A stretch of DNA of 64,000 bases from Oceanospirillum sp048270425. GTDB lineage: Bacteria; Pseudomonadota; Gammaproteobacteria; Pseudomonadales; Halomonadaceae. Below are positions 1-8,788 of the stretch, one piece after another. Every line of letters starts with the position of its first letter. Position 1 is the first letter of the stretch. The stretch spans positions 62,001-126,000 of the forward strand of contig JBLWSY010000002.1 of the NCBI GenBank assembly GCA_048270425.1. Reading direction: 5' to 3'. The notes beneath the pieces are model-generated. The model was given only the letters and a program-made list of their open reading frames with translations. It was not told the origin of the DNA and searched no databases. A program made the translations under genes and the position numbers.

Positions 1-876
1 GCGATGCAATCTGAGATTCAGGGCTTAAGAGAGCTCCTGCGTGAGCAGATGAAAGAGACAATGTCTGAGAGAAAGCCGGTCGAAGCCATGCTGTATAAAC
101 GGTTGCGGCGCATGGGGCTTTCTGAACATTTTGCTACCAGGGTTATTGAAAGTATCTCTCTGGCTGATGATGTCGAGTTTTCTACCGCTTGGGATAAAGC
201 TGTGGATCAGCTTCGGACTCAGGTTTTAACGACGGGTTCAGATGTTGTTGATCAAGGTGGGATTGTTGCCCTTATGGGGCCGACTGGCGCTGGAAAAACA
301 ACAACGATTGGCAAGCTGGCAGCCCGTTACGTTCTGAAATATGGTCCAGACAGCTTGGCTTTGGTGACTACCGATTGCTACAGGGTTGCCGCTTATGAGC
401 AGCTCAGAACCTTTGGTCGTATTTTAGGGGTTCCTGTTCGGGTTGTAGATGAAAAAAATTCACTGGATGCGACGCTTAAATCTCTGAAGAGCAAAGCGCT
501 TATTCTGATTGATACTGCGGGTCTTAGTGTGCAGGACCCGAATATGAAAGAGCAGTTTTCCCTGTTGGAAACCGCTTCGGTGAGAATTCGCAAATATCTG
601 GTGCTGAGTGCAATTAGCCAGCAACAGGTTCTGCAGTCTACGTACGAGACGTATCGACGTCATGGTTTAAATGGTTGTGTTGTTACCAAGCTGGACGAGG
701 CGACAAGTGCAGGAGAGGTGATTAGTCTGATTGCTGACAACCGTCTTCCTCTCGCCTATCTGGCTGGTGGTCAAAAGATCCCGGATGATCTTAGATCAGG
801 GGATTCAGGCGTGCTTGTGAGTAAAGCGCTGGAATTGCTTGAGAAGAACGAAACCAACCAAAACCCGGAACGATAG
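1..876 (+). CDS. flhF: FlhF, polar flagellar placement GTPase (5' truncated by window)
   Basis: SRP-family GTPase that marks the cell pole for flagellar assembly. The open frame runs in from base 1, so the N-terminal B domain is missing and the visible 290-odd residues are mainly the NG domain. Visible GTPase motifs are the P-loop GPTGAGKTT, the DTAG motif and TKLDEA. Full-length FlhF proteins are usually above 400 residues. It is followed after 19 bp by fliA and not by the usual flhG. The methionine at base 4 is probably internal. Family assignment is firm; the true start lies outside the window. Confidence 0.95.
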   Translation, partial: AMQSEIQGLRELLREQMKETMSERKPVEAMLYKRLRRMGLSEHFATRVIESISLADDVEFSTAWDKAVDQLRTQVLTTGSDVVDQGGIVALMGPTGAGKTTTIGKLAARYVLKYGPDSLALVTTDCYRVAAYEQLRTFGRILGVPVRVVDEKNSLDATLKSLKSKALILIDTAGLSVQDPNMKEQFSLLETASVRIRKYLVLSAISQQQVLQSTYETYRRHGLNGCVVTKLDEATSAGEVISLIADNRLPLAYLAGGQKIPDDLRSGDSGVLVSKALELLEKNETNQNPER

Positions 877-895
877 AGACAGGAGGTCGCTATCT

Positions 896-1624
896 ATGGC
901 TCTGGTAATGAGTTCAGGTATGTACTACTCCGGCAAAACAGTAACAAGCAGCTTGGTTGATCAGCATGCGCCCCTAGTTAAGAAGGTTGCGCAGCACCTT
1001 CTTGGGCGTTTGCCTCAAACGGTTATGCTTGATGATCTGATTCAAGCCGGAATGATCGGTCTTATTGAGGCTTCGCAGAAGTTTGATGGCTCAAAGGGGG
1101 CCAGTTTCGAGACATACGCTTCGATTCGAATCCGGGGTGCAATGCTGGACGAAGTTCGGCGTTACGATTGGGCGCCGCGATCTGTTCATAGAAATAGCCG
1201 CAGGGTTTCTGAGGCGATCAAGCAAATTGAGAGCAGAACGGGGCGTGATGCCCGTGATAGTGAAATCGCTGCAGAGATGGGGGTTTCTGTCGAAGAATAC
1301 AACCATTATGTGCAGGATACCGCAGGTACTAAATTATTTAGTTTCGATGAAATAACCGGTAATGAAGATAGCAGCTTTGAGGTAGCTGATGAGGCATCGG
1401 CTGAGCCCGATGAAGCTGTTGAAGGCTCTGCATTTCAAAGAGCTTTGGCTGATGCTATCGCCGGACTCCCTGAAAGAGAGCAAATGGTTTTGGCACTTTA
1501 TTACACGGAGGGTTTGAACCTGAAAGAAATAGGTTCAGTTCTCAATGTAAGTGAGTCAAGAGTCAGTCAGATACACAGTCAGGCCGCTTTAAGGCTTCGA
1601 TCTCGTTTATCTGAGTGGAAGTAA
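896..1624 (+). CDS. fliA: FliA, flagellar sigma-28 factor
   Basis: RNA polymerase sigma factor for late flagellar and chemotaxis genes. The product is 242 residues, close to E. coli FliA. Region 2 is recognisable (LDDLIQAGMIGLIEA, then DEVRRYDWAPRSV), and region 4 carries the helix-turn-helix (LNLKEIGSVLNVSESRVSQI). An in-frame ATG lies upstream at 839 inside flhF. The ATG at 896 was chosen because it follows AGGAGGT at 881-887 with ideal spacing, and because the protein then begins near the conserved region. It sits between flhF and cheY in the order known from Vibrio and Pseudomonas, except that flhG is absent. Confidence 0.96.
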   Translation: MALVMSSGMYYSGKTVTSSLVDQHAPLVKKVAQHLLGRLPQTVMLDDLIQAGMIGLIEASQKFDGSKGASFETYASIRIRGAMLDEVRRYDWAPRSVHRNSRRVSEAIKQIESRTGRDARDSEIAAEMGVSVEEYNHYVQDTAGTKLFSFDEITGNEDSSFEVADEASAEPDEAVEGSAFQRALADAIAGLPEREQMVLALYYTEGLNLKEIGSVLNVSESRVSQIHSQAALRLRSRLSEWK

Positions 1625-1698
1625 TCACATTATATATATTTGATAAATGAATAATTGTAGTATTCTAGTAGTGGCAAATTGGGTGAGTGGAGGTTGCC

Positions 1699-2088
1699 TT
1701 GGATAAGAATATGAAGATTCTCATTGTGGATGATTTTTCCACCATGAGACGGATCGTCAAAAACTTGCTTCGTGATTTGGGTTTTACCAATACACATGAG
1801 GCTGATGATGGTCTGACCGCAATCCCTTTATTGGAAACGGGCAACTTTGATTTTCTGGTAACGGATTGGAATATGCCGGGTATGACAGGCTTTGACCTGC
1901 TTAAAACCTGTCGTGCCGATCCAAAGCTGAAAGATCTGCCTATTCTGATGGTTACAGCAGAAGCCAAACGCGAGCAGATTGTTGCAGCGGCGCAGGCTGG
2001 TGTAAATGGCTATATTGTTAAGCCTTTCACGGCTGCCGTGCTCAAAGAAAAAATCGAGAAGATTTTTGAGCGGATCGAACAGCAGTAA
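1699..2088 (+). CDS. cheY: CheY, chemotaxis response regulator
   Basis: Single-domain receiver that carries phosphate from CheA to the flagellar switch. From the TTG at 1699 it is 129 residues. Conserved residues are the acidic pair D11-D12, phospho-acceptor D56 (TDWNMPG), T86 and K108 (VKPF). The start is inferred: GGAGG at 1689-1693 fits the TTG at 1699 and is too far from the ATG at 1711. A GTG at 1687 would overlap that ribosome site. It heads the cheY-Z-A-B run about 75 bp after fliA. The short AT-rich leader may hold a promoter, but no clear sigma-28 site is visible. Confidence 0.95.
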   Translation: MDKNMKILIVDDFSTMRRIVKNLLRDLGFTNTHEADDGLTAIPLLETGNFDFLVTDWNMPGMTGFDLLKTCRADPKLKDLPILMVTAEAKREQIVAAAQAGVNGYIVKPFTAAVLKEKIEKIFERIEQQ

Positions 2089-2146
2089 TTCGCTGCTGGG
2101 AATTTTTGGCCGGTAAAGTCATTCATTAAGATAAAGGTTTCAGGTT

Positions 2147-2935
2147 ATGGCTCTGAAAAGCCCGGGTGGACAGCAAGCTAGTGAGTTCGAGCAGATACTC
2201 AAAGAAAGTACCTCTGAGCTGATGGAAAAAGTGGAAAGCGGCAAGCTCAGCGACGCCGTTAACCTTATCCAGCGTATCAATGATGAGCGAAACCGAAACT
2301 TGTACCTGGAAGTAGGTCGTCTGACTCGTGCTTTGCATGATGCTATAACCAATTTCCATATCGATGTTGGTGCCGGTAATCCTGCCTCGGAAGAGATGTC
2401 GCAAATGGCCAATGCGACGGATCGTCTGAATTATGTCATTAAAATGACTCAGGATGCCGCTAACCAAACTATGGATAAGGTTGACGAGAGTGCTCCTGTT
2501 GCTGAGCGTTTGCGTGAGCAGGCGACTTCGTTGCGTCAGGATTGGGCTCGTCTCGTTCGCCGGGAAATGAAACCGGATGAATTCAGAGACCTTTATCGAA
2601 AAATTGACGACTTCCTGAAAGAAACTGAAGATCAGGCCGGAACCCTTTCCAGCAACTTTAACGATATTCTGTTGGCTCAGGGGTACCAGGATCTGACCGG
2701 TCAGGTGCTGATCAAAGTGATTACCCTTGTTCAGGAAATTGAAGAAAACCTTGTAAATCTGGTTTGTATGGCTGGTCAGGTTGATCAGATTACGGGTATT
2801 CAACACGACACCAGTGATCGGGTTGCTGAGGAAGCGCATGCTCCTGAGGGGCCGATTGTTAACGCAGAACAGCGGAAAGATGTTGTTTCCGGGCAGGATG
2901 AAGTTGATGACCTGCTGTCGAGTCTCGGCTTTTAA
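2147..2935 (+). CDS. cheZ: CheZ, CheY-P phosphatase
   Basis: Dephosphorylates CheY-P and so ends the tumble or reversal signal. The product is 262 residues, mostly helical. The catalytic signature QDLTGQ is present with D182 and Q186 (equivalent to E. coli D143 and Q147). The C-terminal tail DDLLSSLGF matches the CheY-binding peptide of CheZ proteins. It lies 58 bp after cheY and 12 bp before cheA, consistent with one transcript. Confidence 0.95.
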   Translation: MALKSPGGQQASEFEQILKESTSELMEKVESGKLSDAVNLIQRINDERNRNLYLEVGRLTRALHDAITNFHIDVGAGNPASEEMSQMANATDRLNYVIKMTQDAANQTMDKVDESAPVAERLREQATSLRQDWARLVRREMKPDEFRDLYRKIDDFLKETEDQAGTLSSNFNDILLAQGYQDLTGQVLIKVITLVQEIEENLVNLVCMAGQVDQITGIQHDTSDRVAEEAHAPEGPIVNAEQRKDVVSGQDEVDDLLSSLGF

Positions 2936-2947
2936 GGAGAAGTATGG

Positions 2948-5104
2948 ATGAGCTTTGAAGTCGATCAGGATATTTTGCAGGACTTCTTAATTGAAGCAGG
3001 TGAAATCCTTGAATTGCTGTCTGAGCAGTTAGTCGATCTGGAGCAGTCTCCTGATGATCCTGATCTCCTGAATGCAATTTTTCGCGGCTTTCACACGGTT
3101 AAAGGTGGTGCGGGTTTCCTCCAGCTCACACCGCTAGTGGACTGCTGCCACGTTGCTGAAAACGTTTTTGATACCTTAAGGAAACATCAGCGTACAGTAA
3201 CGCCCGAGTTAATGGATACCGTGCTGAGTGCACTGGATACCGTCAATGAGATGTTCGAAGAGGTCCGCTCCGGTCAGATGCCGGATAGCGCCGACCCTCA
3301 GCTGATCAGTCAGCTCGAATTTTTTGCCCAGCCAGAGTCGGAAGCAGGCGCAGCTCCAGCTGCTGAAGAAACGCCGGTGCCCGTTGAGGCTGCTCCGGAG
3401 CCCGTTGTTGAGGCTCCTGCTGCTCCTGTTGAGCCACCAGCCGCTGCTGTGCAGGATGTTGAAGGCGATATTACTGATGCAGAATTTGAATCTCTACTGG
3501 ATGCTTTGCATGATGGTGGTGCCCCTACGGCTGCCCCGTCGTCTGTCAATACAACTGAACAGACGCAAGACATGGCTTCTGCCTCCGGTAGTGATGAAAT
3601 TACAGAAGAAGAATTTGAGGCGCTTCTGGACCAGCTTCATGGTTCTGGTAAGCCGCCAACACCTGTTGCACCGGCAGCAGAAGATACGCCCAAACCTGAG
3701 GCTGCTACTGCATCTTCCGGTGGTGGTGATCTGATCACAGACGATGAATTTGAAGCCTTGCTTGATGAGCTTCATGGTAAAGGCGGTGCTCCTGTTAACC
3801 CAGGTGCAGCAGCTCCGAAAGAGCCTGCTAAAAAAGCAGAGCCAGCACCTGCGGCAGCTCCCAAACCGGCAGCTCCAGCAGCTCCTGCGGCCGAAAAGAA
3901 AGTGGCTCCAAAGAAAGAGACCGCACCTGCGGCAGAAACAACCGTTCGTGTTGATACCAGTCGTCTGGATGACATCATGAATATGGTTGGCGAGCTTGTG
4001 CTCGTTCGTAACCGATTAGTTCGTCTGGGCGGCCAAAGCTCAGATCCTGAAGTTGCTAAAGCAGTCTCTAATCTTGATGTAGTAACGGCAGATCTGCAGT
4101 CATCGGTTATGAAGACCCGGATGCAACCAATCAAAAAAGTGTTTGGTCGTTTCCCGCGGGTTGTTCGTGATCTGTCCCGTAAGCTGAAAAAAGAGATCAA
4201 TCTTCGTCTGATCGGTGAAGAGACGGACCTTGATAAAAACTTGGTTGAGGCACTTGCTGATCCTCTGATCCACTTGGTTCGTAATGCTGTCGATCATGGT
4301 ATTGAAAGTCCTGAGGTTCGCGAACAGAAAGGCAAACCTCGTGTTGGTGAGGTTGTTCTGTCGGCTGAGCAGGAAGGTGATCATATCCTGTTGACTATCA
4401 GTGATGATGGTGCAGGCATGAACCCTCAGGTGCTGCGAAATAAAGCGGTAGAGAAAGGTCAACTGGATCAGGACGCAGCTGATCGCCTCACAGATCAGGA
4501 GGCATTTAACCTGATCTTTGCTGCCGGTTTGTCAACCAAAGAAGAGATTTCAGACGTGTCAGGCCGTGGCGTTGGCATGGATGTTGTGAAAACAAAAATT
4601 TCACAATTGAACGGTACTATTAACGTCTGGTCTGAAGAGGGTAAGGGCTCCAAAATTATTATTAAGGTGCCCCTGACTCTGGCTATTATGCCTACACTGA
4701 TGGTGATGTTGGGTCAGCAGACCTTCGCTTTGCCTTTGGTTAATGTGAACGAAATTTTCCAGCTGGATATTTCCCGTGCCAACATCGTTGATGGACAGGA
4801 AGTTCTGGTTATTCGTGAGAAAACACTACCACTTTTCTACCTCAAAGAATGGCTGGTACAAGGGTCCGATGTGAGCCGTGAATTGAAAAATGCTCACGTA
4901 GTTGTCGTATCTGTCGGTACGCAAAAAGTCGGCTTTGTAGTAGATCAGCTGATCGGTCAGGAAGAGGTTGTAATTAAACCCTTGGGTGAGATGCTTCACG
5001 GAACACCGGGCATGGCTGGTGCAACCATCACTGGAGATGGTCGCATTGCCCTGATTCTGGATATCCCGGGTATGTTGAAACATTACGCCAGAAGCTCACG
5101 TTAG
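2948..5104 (+). CDS. cheA: CheA, chemotaxis histidine kinase
   Basis: Kinase of the chemoreceptor array. The product is 718 residues. The N-terminal HPt domain has the phospho-acceptor H49 in FRGFHTVKGG. An Ala/Pro/Glu-rich linker follows at about residues 130-325, then the dimerisation helices, the ATPase domain (LVRNAVDHGIE, DDGAGM, GRGVGMDVV) and a CheW-like regulatory domain. The linker holds three copies of an I-T-x-x-E-F-E-x-L-L-D-x-L-H motif at residues 175, 218 and 263. The ribosome site TAAGGAGA lies just upstream of the ATG at 2948. A linker of this length may dock partner proteins; see findings. Confidence 0.96.
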   Translation: MSFEVDQDILQDFLIEAGEILELLSEQLVDLEQSPDDPDLLNAIFRGFHTVKGGAGFLQLTPLVDCCHVAENVFDTLRKHQRTVTPELMDTVLSALDTVNEMFEEVRSGQMPDSADPQLISQLEFFAQPESEAGAAPAAEETPVPVEAAPEPVVEAPAAPVEPPAAAVQDVEGDITDAEFESLLDALHDGGAPTAAPSSVNTTEQTQDMASASGSDEITEEEFEALLDQLHGSGKPPTPVAPAAEDTPKPEAATASSGGGDLITDDEFEALLDELHGKGGAPVNPGAAAPKEPAKKAEPAPAAAPKPAAPAAPAAEKKVAPKKETAPAAETTVRVDTSRLDDIMNMVGELVLVRNRLVRLGGQSSDPEVAKAVSNLDVVTADLQSSVMKTRMQPIKKVFGRFPRVVRDLSRKLKKEINLRLIGEETDLDKNLVEALADPLIHLVRNAVDHGIESPEVREQKGKPRVGEVVLSAEQEGDHILLTISDDGAGMNPQVLRNKAVEKGQLDQDAADRLTDQEAFNLIFAAGLSTKEEISDVSGRGVGMDVVKTKISQLNGTINVWSEEGKGSKIIIKVPLTLAIMPTLMVMLGQQTFALPLVNVNEIFQLDISRANIVDGQEVLVIREKTLPLFYLKEWLVQGSDVSRELKNAHVVVVSVGTQKVGFVVDQLIGQEEVVIKPLGEMLHGTPGMAGATITGDGRIALILDIPGMLKHYARSSR

Positions 5105-5121
5105 GGTTTTAAGGACCTGAT

Positions 5122-6258
5122 ATGCCAATTACGGTTTTAGTAGTCGATGATTCCGGTTTTTTCCGTCGTCGTGTTTGTGAGTTGTTAAGCACAGATGCTC
5201 GTATTAAACCAATCGGAACTGCAAGTAATGGTCGGGAAGCTGTAGAGAAAGCGATAGAGCTTAAGCCTGATGTAATCACAATGGATTATGAGATGCCTGT
5301 ACTTGATGGTATCTCTGCTGTGCGTGAAATCATGCAGAAAGCACCCGTACCTGTGCTGATGTTTTCTTCACTGACACACGAAGGCGCACGGGTAACCTTA
5401 GGGGCATTGGAAGCTGGTGCGGTCGATTATTTACCGAAGAATTTCGAAGATATTTCTCGTCGACCTGATGAGCTGGCCAAAGCTCTATGTGAAAAAGTTA
5501 TTGAAGTTTCACGCAGCCGTCGGGGAGCGTTGGCATCAACCAGCCGCTCTGCTACTCGTGCAAGTGAAGCAAAACGGCCTCTGACAAGCCGACCTGTCGC
5601 GCCTGTGGTTTCTCCGGTTTCCGGCGGGCTGAAAACAGACTCAGTTGTTAAGCCGGTTATTACAGCCAAGCCGAGTAAGCCCCAGCCCCGGCATTTTGAT
5701 CTGGTTGCCATTGGTACCTCTACTGGTGGTCCCATGGCGTTGCAGACGGTACTGACACAGTTACCCGCCAATTTTCCTGCACCTTTGTTACTTGTTCAGC
5801 ATATGCCGGCAGCTTTTACCGCTGCTTTTGCTGAGCGCCTGAATAGCCTTTGCAAAATTCAGGTCAAAGAGGCTCAGGATGGCGATTTGCTAAAGCCTGG
5901 GTTGGCATTGTTAGCCCCTGGTGGCAAGCAAATGGTTGTTGATAAACGTGGTAATTGCGTGAGAATTCTGGCCGGTGATGAGCGTTTGAACTACAAACCT
6001 TGTGTCGATGTCACCTTTGGCTCTGCGGCAAATGCAATCAAAGGAAAAATTCTTGCAGTCATCATGACAGGTATGGGTGCTGATGGTCGTGATGGTTGCC
6101 GAATGCTCAAAGAGCACGGTGCCACTATCTGGTCGCAAGATGAGGATAGCTCTGTCATTTATGGCATGCCAATGGCTGTTGCTAAGGCTGGTTTGTCTGA
6201 TGAAGTTCTGAATTTGAATGATATCGGATACAGACTATCTACCGATGTTTCCCGTTAA
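5122..6258 (+). CDS. cheB: CheB, receptor methylesterase / glutamine deamidase
   Basis: Removes methyl groups from chemoreceptors during adaptation. The product is 378 residues. The N-terminal receiver domain has phospho-acceptor D55 (TMDYEMPVLDG), and a Ser/Arg-rich linker follows at about residues 130-190. The C-terminal esterase domain carries S200 (GTSTGGP), H227 (VQHMPA) and D321 (GMGADGRDG) as the catalytic triad. It lies 17 bp after cheA. The cheR partner is not in the window. Confidence 0.95.
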   Translation: MPITVLVVDDSGFFRRRVCELLSTDARIKPIGTASNGREAVEKAIELKPDVITMDYEMPVLDGISAVREIMQKAPVPVLMFSSLTHEGARVTLGALEAGAVDYLPKNFEDISRRPDELAKALCEKVIEVSRSRRGALASTSRSATRASEAKRPLTSRPVAPVVSPVSGGLKTDSVVKPVITAKPSKPQPRHFDLVAIGTSTGGPMALQTVLTQLPANFPAPLLLVQHMPAAFTAAFAERLNSLCKIQVKEAQDGDLLKPGLALLAPGGKQMVVDKRGNCVRILAGDERLNYKPCVDVTFGSAANAIKGKILAVIMTGMGADGRDGCRMLKEHGATIWSQDEDSSVIYGMPMAVAKAGLSDEVLNLNDIGYRLSTDVSR

Positions 6259-6305
6259 AGAAAAAACGATAAAGCAATAATAACTGGCATATAAGGGATA
6301 CTTTC

Positions 6306-7106
6306 ATGCATGTTTGGGCAGTAGCCAATCAGAAAGGTGGCGTTGGTAAAACAACATCGACCGTAACCCTTGGTGGCCTTTTGGCAGATCAGGGGCATCA
6401 GGTGCTGCTTCTTGATCTGGATCCACATGGTTCTCTGACCAGTTATTTTAAGTATGACCCGGATGGTCTGCAGAAAAGTGCTTATGATCTTTTTCAGCAG
6501 GGAAAAAATATTCCTAAGGATCTGCCGGAAAGCCTTCTGATGGACACCGGTCATGATCGCCTTAAGTTGATTCCCGCATCAACTGCTTTGGCAACGTTAG
6601 AGCGTCAGGTCAGCGCCCAGGGAGGGATGGGGCTTGTTATTTCCCGGGCACTGGCTTTGTTATGGAATCGTTTTGATTATGTTCTGATCGACAGCCCGCC
6701 CGTTTTGGGGCTGCTGATGATCAATGCCTTGGCGTCGGCTCAGCATTTGATTATCCCCGTACAGACTGAGTTTCTGGCAATTAAAGGGCTTGAGCGTATG
6801 ATGCGTACGCTGAATATGGTGACCCGTGCCCGTAAAAATGAATTACCTTATACCGTAGTGCCAACGCTTTATGATCGAAGAACTCAGGCATCAGTCCAGA
6901 GCCTGAGATTGTTGCGAAACACCTATCCTGACAATATCTGGAATTCCATGATTCCAGTGGATACTAAATTCAGGGACGCCAGTATGGCGGGCATGCCGCC
7001 TTCAATGCTGGATTCTCAGAGTCGGGGGGTACATGCTTACAATGTGTTGCTAAAACACCTCTTAGAGAAGCAAACTGATCACAGACAAAAACCGGGAGCG
7101 CAGTAG
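6306..7106 (+). CDS. ParA/Soj-like ATPase, probable ParC chemotaxis localiser
   Basis: Deviant Walker-A P-loop ATPase of the ParA/MinD superfamily, 266 residues. NQKGGVGKTTS lies at residues 8-18, followed by LLDLDPHGS and IDSPPVLG. It lies between cheB and a CheW-domain gene, with one base separating it from the latter. In Vibrio, ParC at this position recruits chemotaxis arrays to the pole with ParP. That role is taken from synteny and family knowledge. It is not a plasmid partition protein by context, since no parB or replicon gene is near. It is also distinct from FlhG, which would lie next to flhF. Confidence 0.85.
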   Translation: MHVWAVANQKGGVGKTTSTVTLGGLLADQGHQVLLLDLDPHGSLTSYFKYDPDGLQKSAYDLFQQGKNIPKDLPESLLMDTGHDRLKLIPASTALATLERQVSAQGGMGLVISRALALLWNRFDYVLIDSPPVLGLLMINALASAQHLIIPVQTEFLAIKGLERMMRTLNMVTRARKNELPYTVVPTLYDRRTQASVQSLRLLRNTYPDNIWNSMIPVDTKFRDASMAGMPPSMLDSQSRGVHAYNVLLKHLLEKQTDHRQKPGAQ

Positions 7107-7107
7107 A

Positions 7108-8202
7108 ATGGCTCACGATTCTCAGGATTTTTCATCCCCTCAGGAAGCGATTGAAGGTTATCTTGAGGCTTTGCTGCAGGATGTCGCTGAGTACGACGAG
7201 CCTGAGACAAGCAGCAAGGATGAGTCTGCGGAACCTTCACCCCGTAAAGAGGAACCTGTTCAGGCGGAATCAGCTAAAGCAGAGGTATCTGTAGCGGCTC
7301 CGGAAGAGACCGATATTGACGATTCAGCGGTTGATGTCGCTTTCCCTGATGATGGGACCCGAGTTTTTGCGCCGCCTTCTGCACGTGAATACGCCCGCGA
7401 GGCGGCTGCACAGATACGTCAGCGGCAGCAGTCTTCTGAGGCTGAGCAACCTAAGGTTGATATCGCTTATCAGGAGCCCCCGGCAGTTGTTATGCCGGAA
7501 CTGAAAGTTGCTCAGCCCGATGTTGAGACTAAAACTGAAACCGTTATTGATGAAAAAGTTGATGTTCGGCCTGAAGTTGAAATTGCTGAGCCTGAGGCAG
7601 AAGTCTCTGTGGCTGACCCAATCGCTGATATCCAGGCTGAGATTGAGCAAGATAATCAGGTTGCAGAACAGAACGAAACAGCTCTGGAAGTAAAAGAAAA
7701 TGAAGGCTGGACGAAAGGCCGCCCTGATTGGGCTCAGGGACGGTTTGAGTGCCTGTTATTTGTCGTCAAAGGGCTGAAACTTGCTGTGCCTCTGGCAGAG
7801 CTGGGTGGAATTCACAAGCTTGAGAAAGAGCCAACCCCTCTGTTTGGTCAGCCTGGCTGGTTCCTTGGTATCGTCCGTACTAATAATATGAATGTTGGTT
7901 TGGTGGATACCGCGCAGTGGGTGATGTCTGAACATATTAAAGATGATCACAAGCCGGATTTCCGCTTTGCTATTCGTATTCATAATAGTGAGTGGGGCCT
8001 TGCCTGCCATGAAGTGGCTGAGGCTATTTCGCTGGACCCCAGTGAGGTTAAATGGCGTACTTCTCTGGGAAGAAGACCATGGCTGGCAGGTACCGTCGTT
8101 GATCATATGTGTGCACTGATTGATGTTGCGGCATTTGCCCGCTTACTGGATAGCGATAAAGTCCCTGTTGATCTGCAGGCACTGATGGCTGATGAAGAAT
8201 AA
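7108..8202 (+). CDS. CheW-domain protein, probable ParP array-localisation partner
   Basis: 364-residue protein with a long acidic, probably disordered N-terminal half (about residues 1-205, rich in Glu, Asp, Val and Pro). A C-terminal CheW-like domain follows, beginning near GRFECLLFVVKGLKLAVPL. Its ATG is one base after the stop of the ParA-like gene, so the two are surely co-translated. The layout matches Vibrio ParP, which couples ParC to CheA. The function is inferred from position and domain layout; a simple second CheW is the alternative, but the long acidic arm argues against it. Confidence 0.8.
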   Translation: MAHDSQDFSSPQEAIEGYLEALLQDVAEYDEPETSSKDESAEPSPRKEEPVQAESAKAEVSVAAPEETDIDDSAVDVAFPDDGTRVFAPPSAREYAREAAAQIRQRQQSSEAEQPKVDIAYQEPPAVVMPELKVAQPDVETKTETVIDEKVDVRPEVEIAEPEAEVSVADPIADIQAEIEQDNQVAEQNETALEVKENEGWTKGRPDWAQGRFECLLFVVKGLKLAVPLAELGGIHKLEKEPTPLFGQPGWFLGIVRTNNMNVGLVDTAQWVMSEHIKDDHKPDFRFAIRIHNSEWGLACHEVAEAISLDPSEVKWRTSLGRRPWLAGTVVDHMCALIDVAAFARLLDSDKVPVDLQALMADEE

Positions 8203-8230
8203 TTGACCGTTACGCGGTTATGAACAGAGC

Positions 8231-8254
8231 TTAGTTTTGACGAAGCAAAACTAA
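8231..8254 (+). repeat. Perfect 9-bp inverted repeat between parP-like gene and cheW
   Basis: TTAGTTTTG at 8231-8239 pairs exactly with CAAAACTAA at 8246-8254 around a 6-base loop. It stands 28 bp after the parP-like stop and 21 bp before the cheW ATG. There is no following T-run, so it is not a classical terminator. An mRNA-stability or processing hairpin, or an operator, would both fit. Confidence 0.5.
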
Positions 8255-8275
8255 CGATTTAGATGGAGCATTCGC

Positions 8276-8767
8276 ATGGCAAATGTTGTTCAAGCTAAAA
8301 ACGCAGCAGGTTCTGATGATCCGATTCTGCAGTACGTAACCTTCCGTCTGGCGGATGAAACATACGGCATTAATGTGATGCAGGTTCAGGAGGTTCTTCG
8401 TTATACCGAGATCGCCCCGGTTCCAGGTGCGCCTTCTTATGTGCTGGGTATTATTAACCTGCGTGGTAACGTAGTAACGGTAATTGATACCCGTCAGCGC
8501 TTTGGTCTGATGACTGCGGATACAACAGATTCTACCCGTATTGTTATTATCGAAGTTGACCAGCAGGTTGTTGGTATTATGGTTGATTCGGTTTCTGAAG
8601 TGGTTTATCTGCGTCAGTCTGAGATTGAAACAACACCTAATGTCGGTAATGAAGAGAGCGCCAAGTTCATTCAGGGTGTTTGCAATAAGAACAACCAGCT
8701 GCTTATTCTGGTTGAGCTTAACAAGCTGATGAGTGATGAGGAGTGGGCAGAAGTCGCAGCACTTTAA
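8276..8767 (+). CDS. cheW: CheW, chemoreceptor-CheA adaptor
   Basis: Couples chemoreceptors to CheA in the array. The product is 163 residues, a single CheW fold with ILQYVTFRLADETYGINVMQ at the start and a hydrophobic core including VLGIINLRGNVVTVIDTRQRF (given as landmark residues, split by the domain's two barrels). GGAG at 8264-8267 supports the ATG at 8276. It is shorter and more canonical than the acidic CheW-domain protein just upstream, so this is the structural adaptor. Confidence 0.95.
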   Translation: MANVVQAKNAAGSDDPILQYVTFRLADETYGINVMQVQEVLRYTEIAPVPGAPSYVLGIINLRGNVVTVIDTRQRFGLMTADTTDSTRIVIIEVDQQVVGIMVDSVSEVVYLRQSEIETTPNVGNEESAKFIQGVCNKNNQLLILVELNKLMSDEEWAEVAAL

Positions 8768-8788
8768 TCTGCGACTTTTGAGTGTTTT

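Noticed and set aside
3324..3980. Alternate-frame open stretches within cheA
   Set aside because: These arise from the Ala/Pro/Glu repeat codons of the CheA linker; they have no start signals.
6306..7106. ParA-like gene as a sign of plasmid or chromosome partition locus
   Set aside because: No parB, parS-like array or replicon genes are adjacent. Position between cheB and a CheW-domain gene matches chemotaxis ParC.
6306..7106. ParA-like gene as a displaced flhG
   Set aside because: It is coupled to a CheW-domain gene, begins directly at the P-loop without the FlhG activation helix, and sits in the ParC place.
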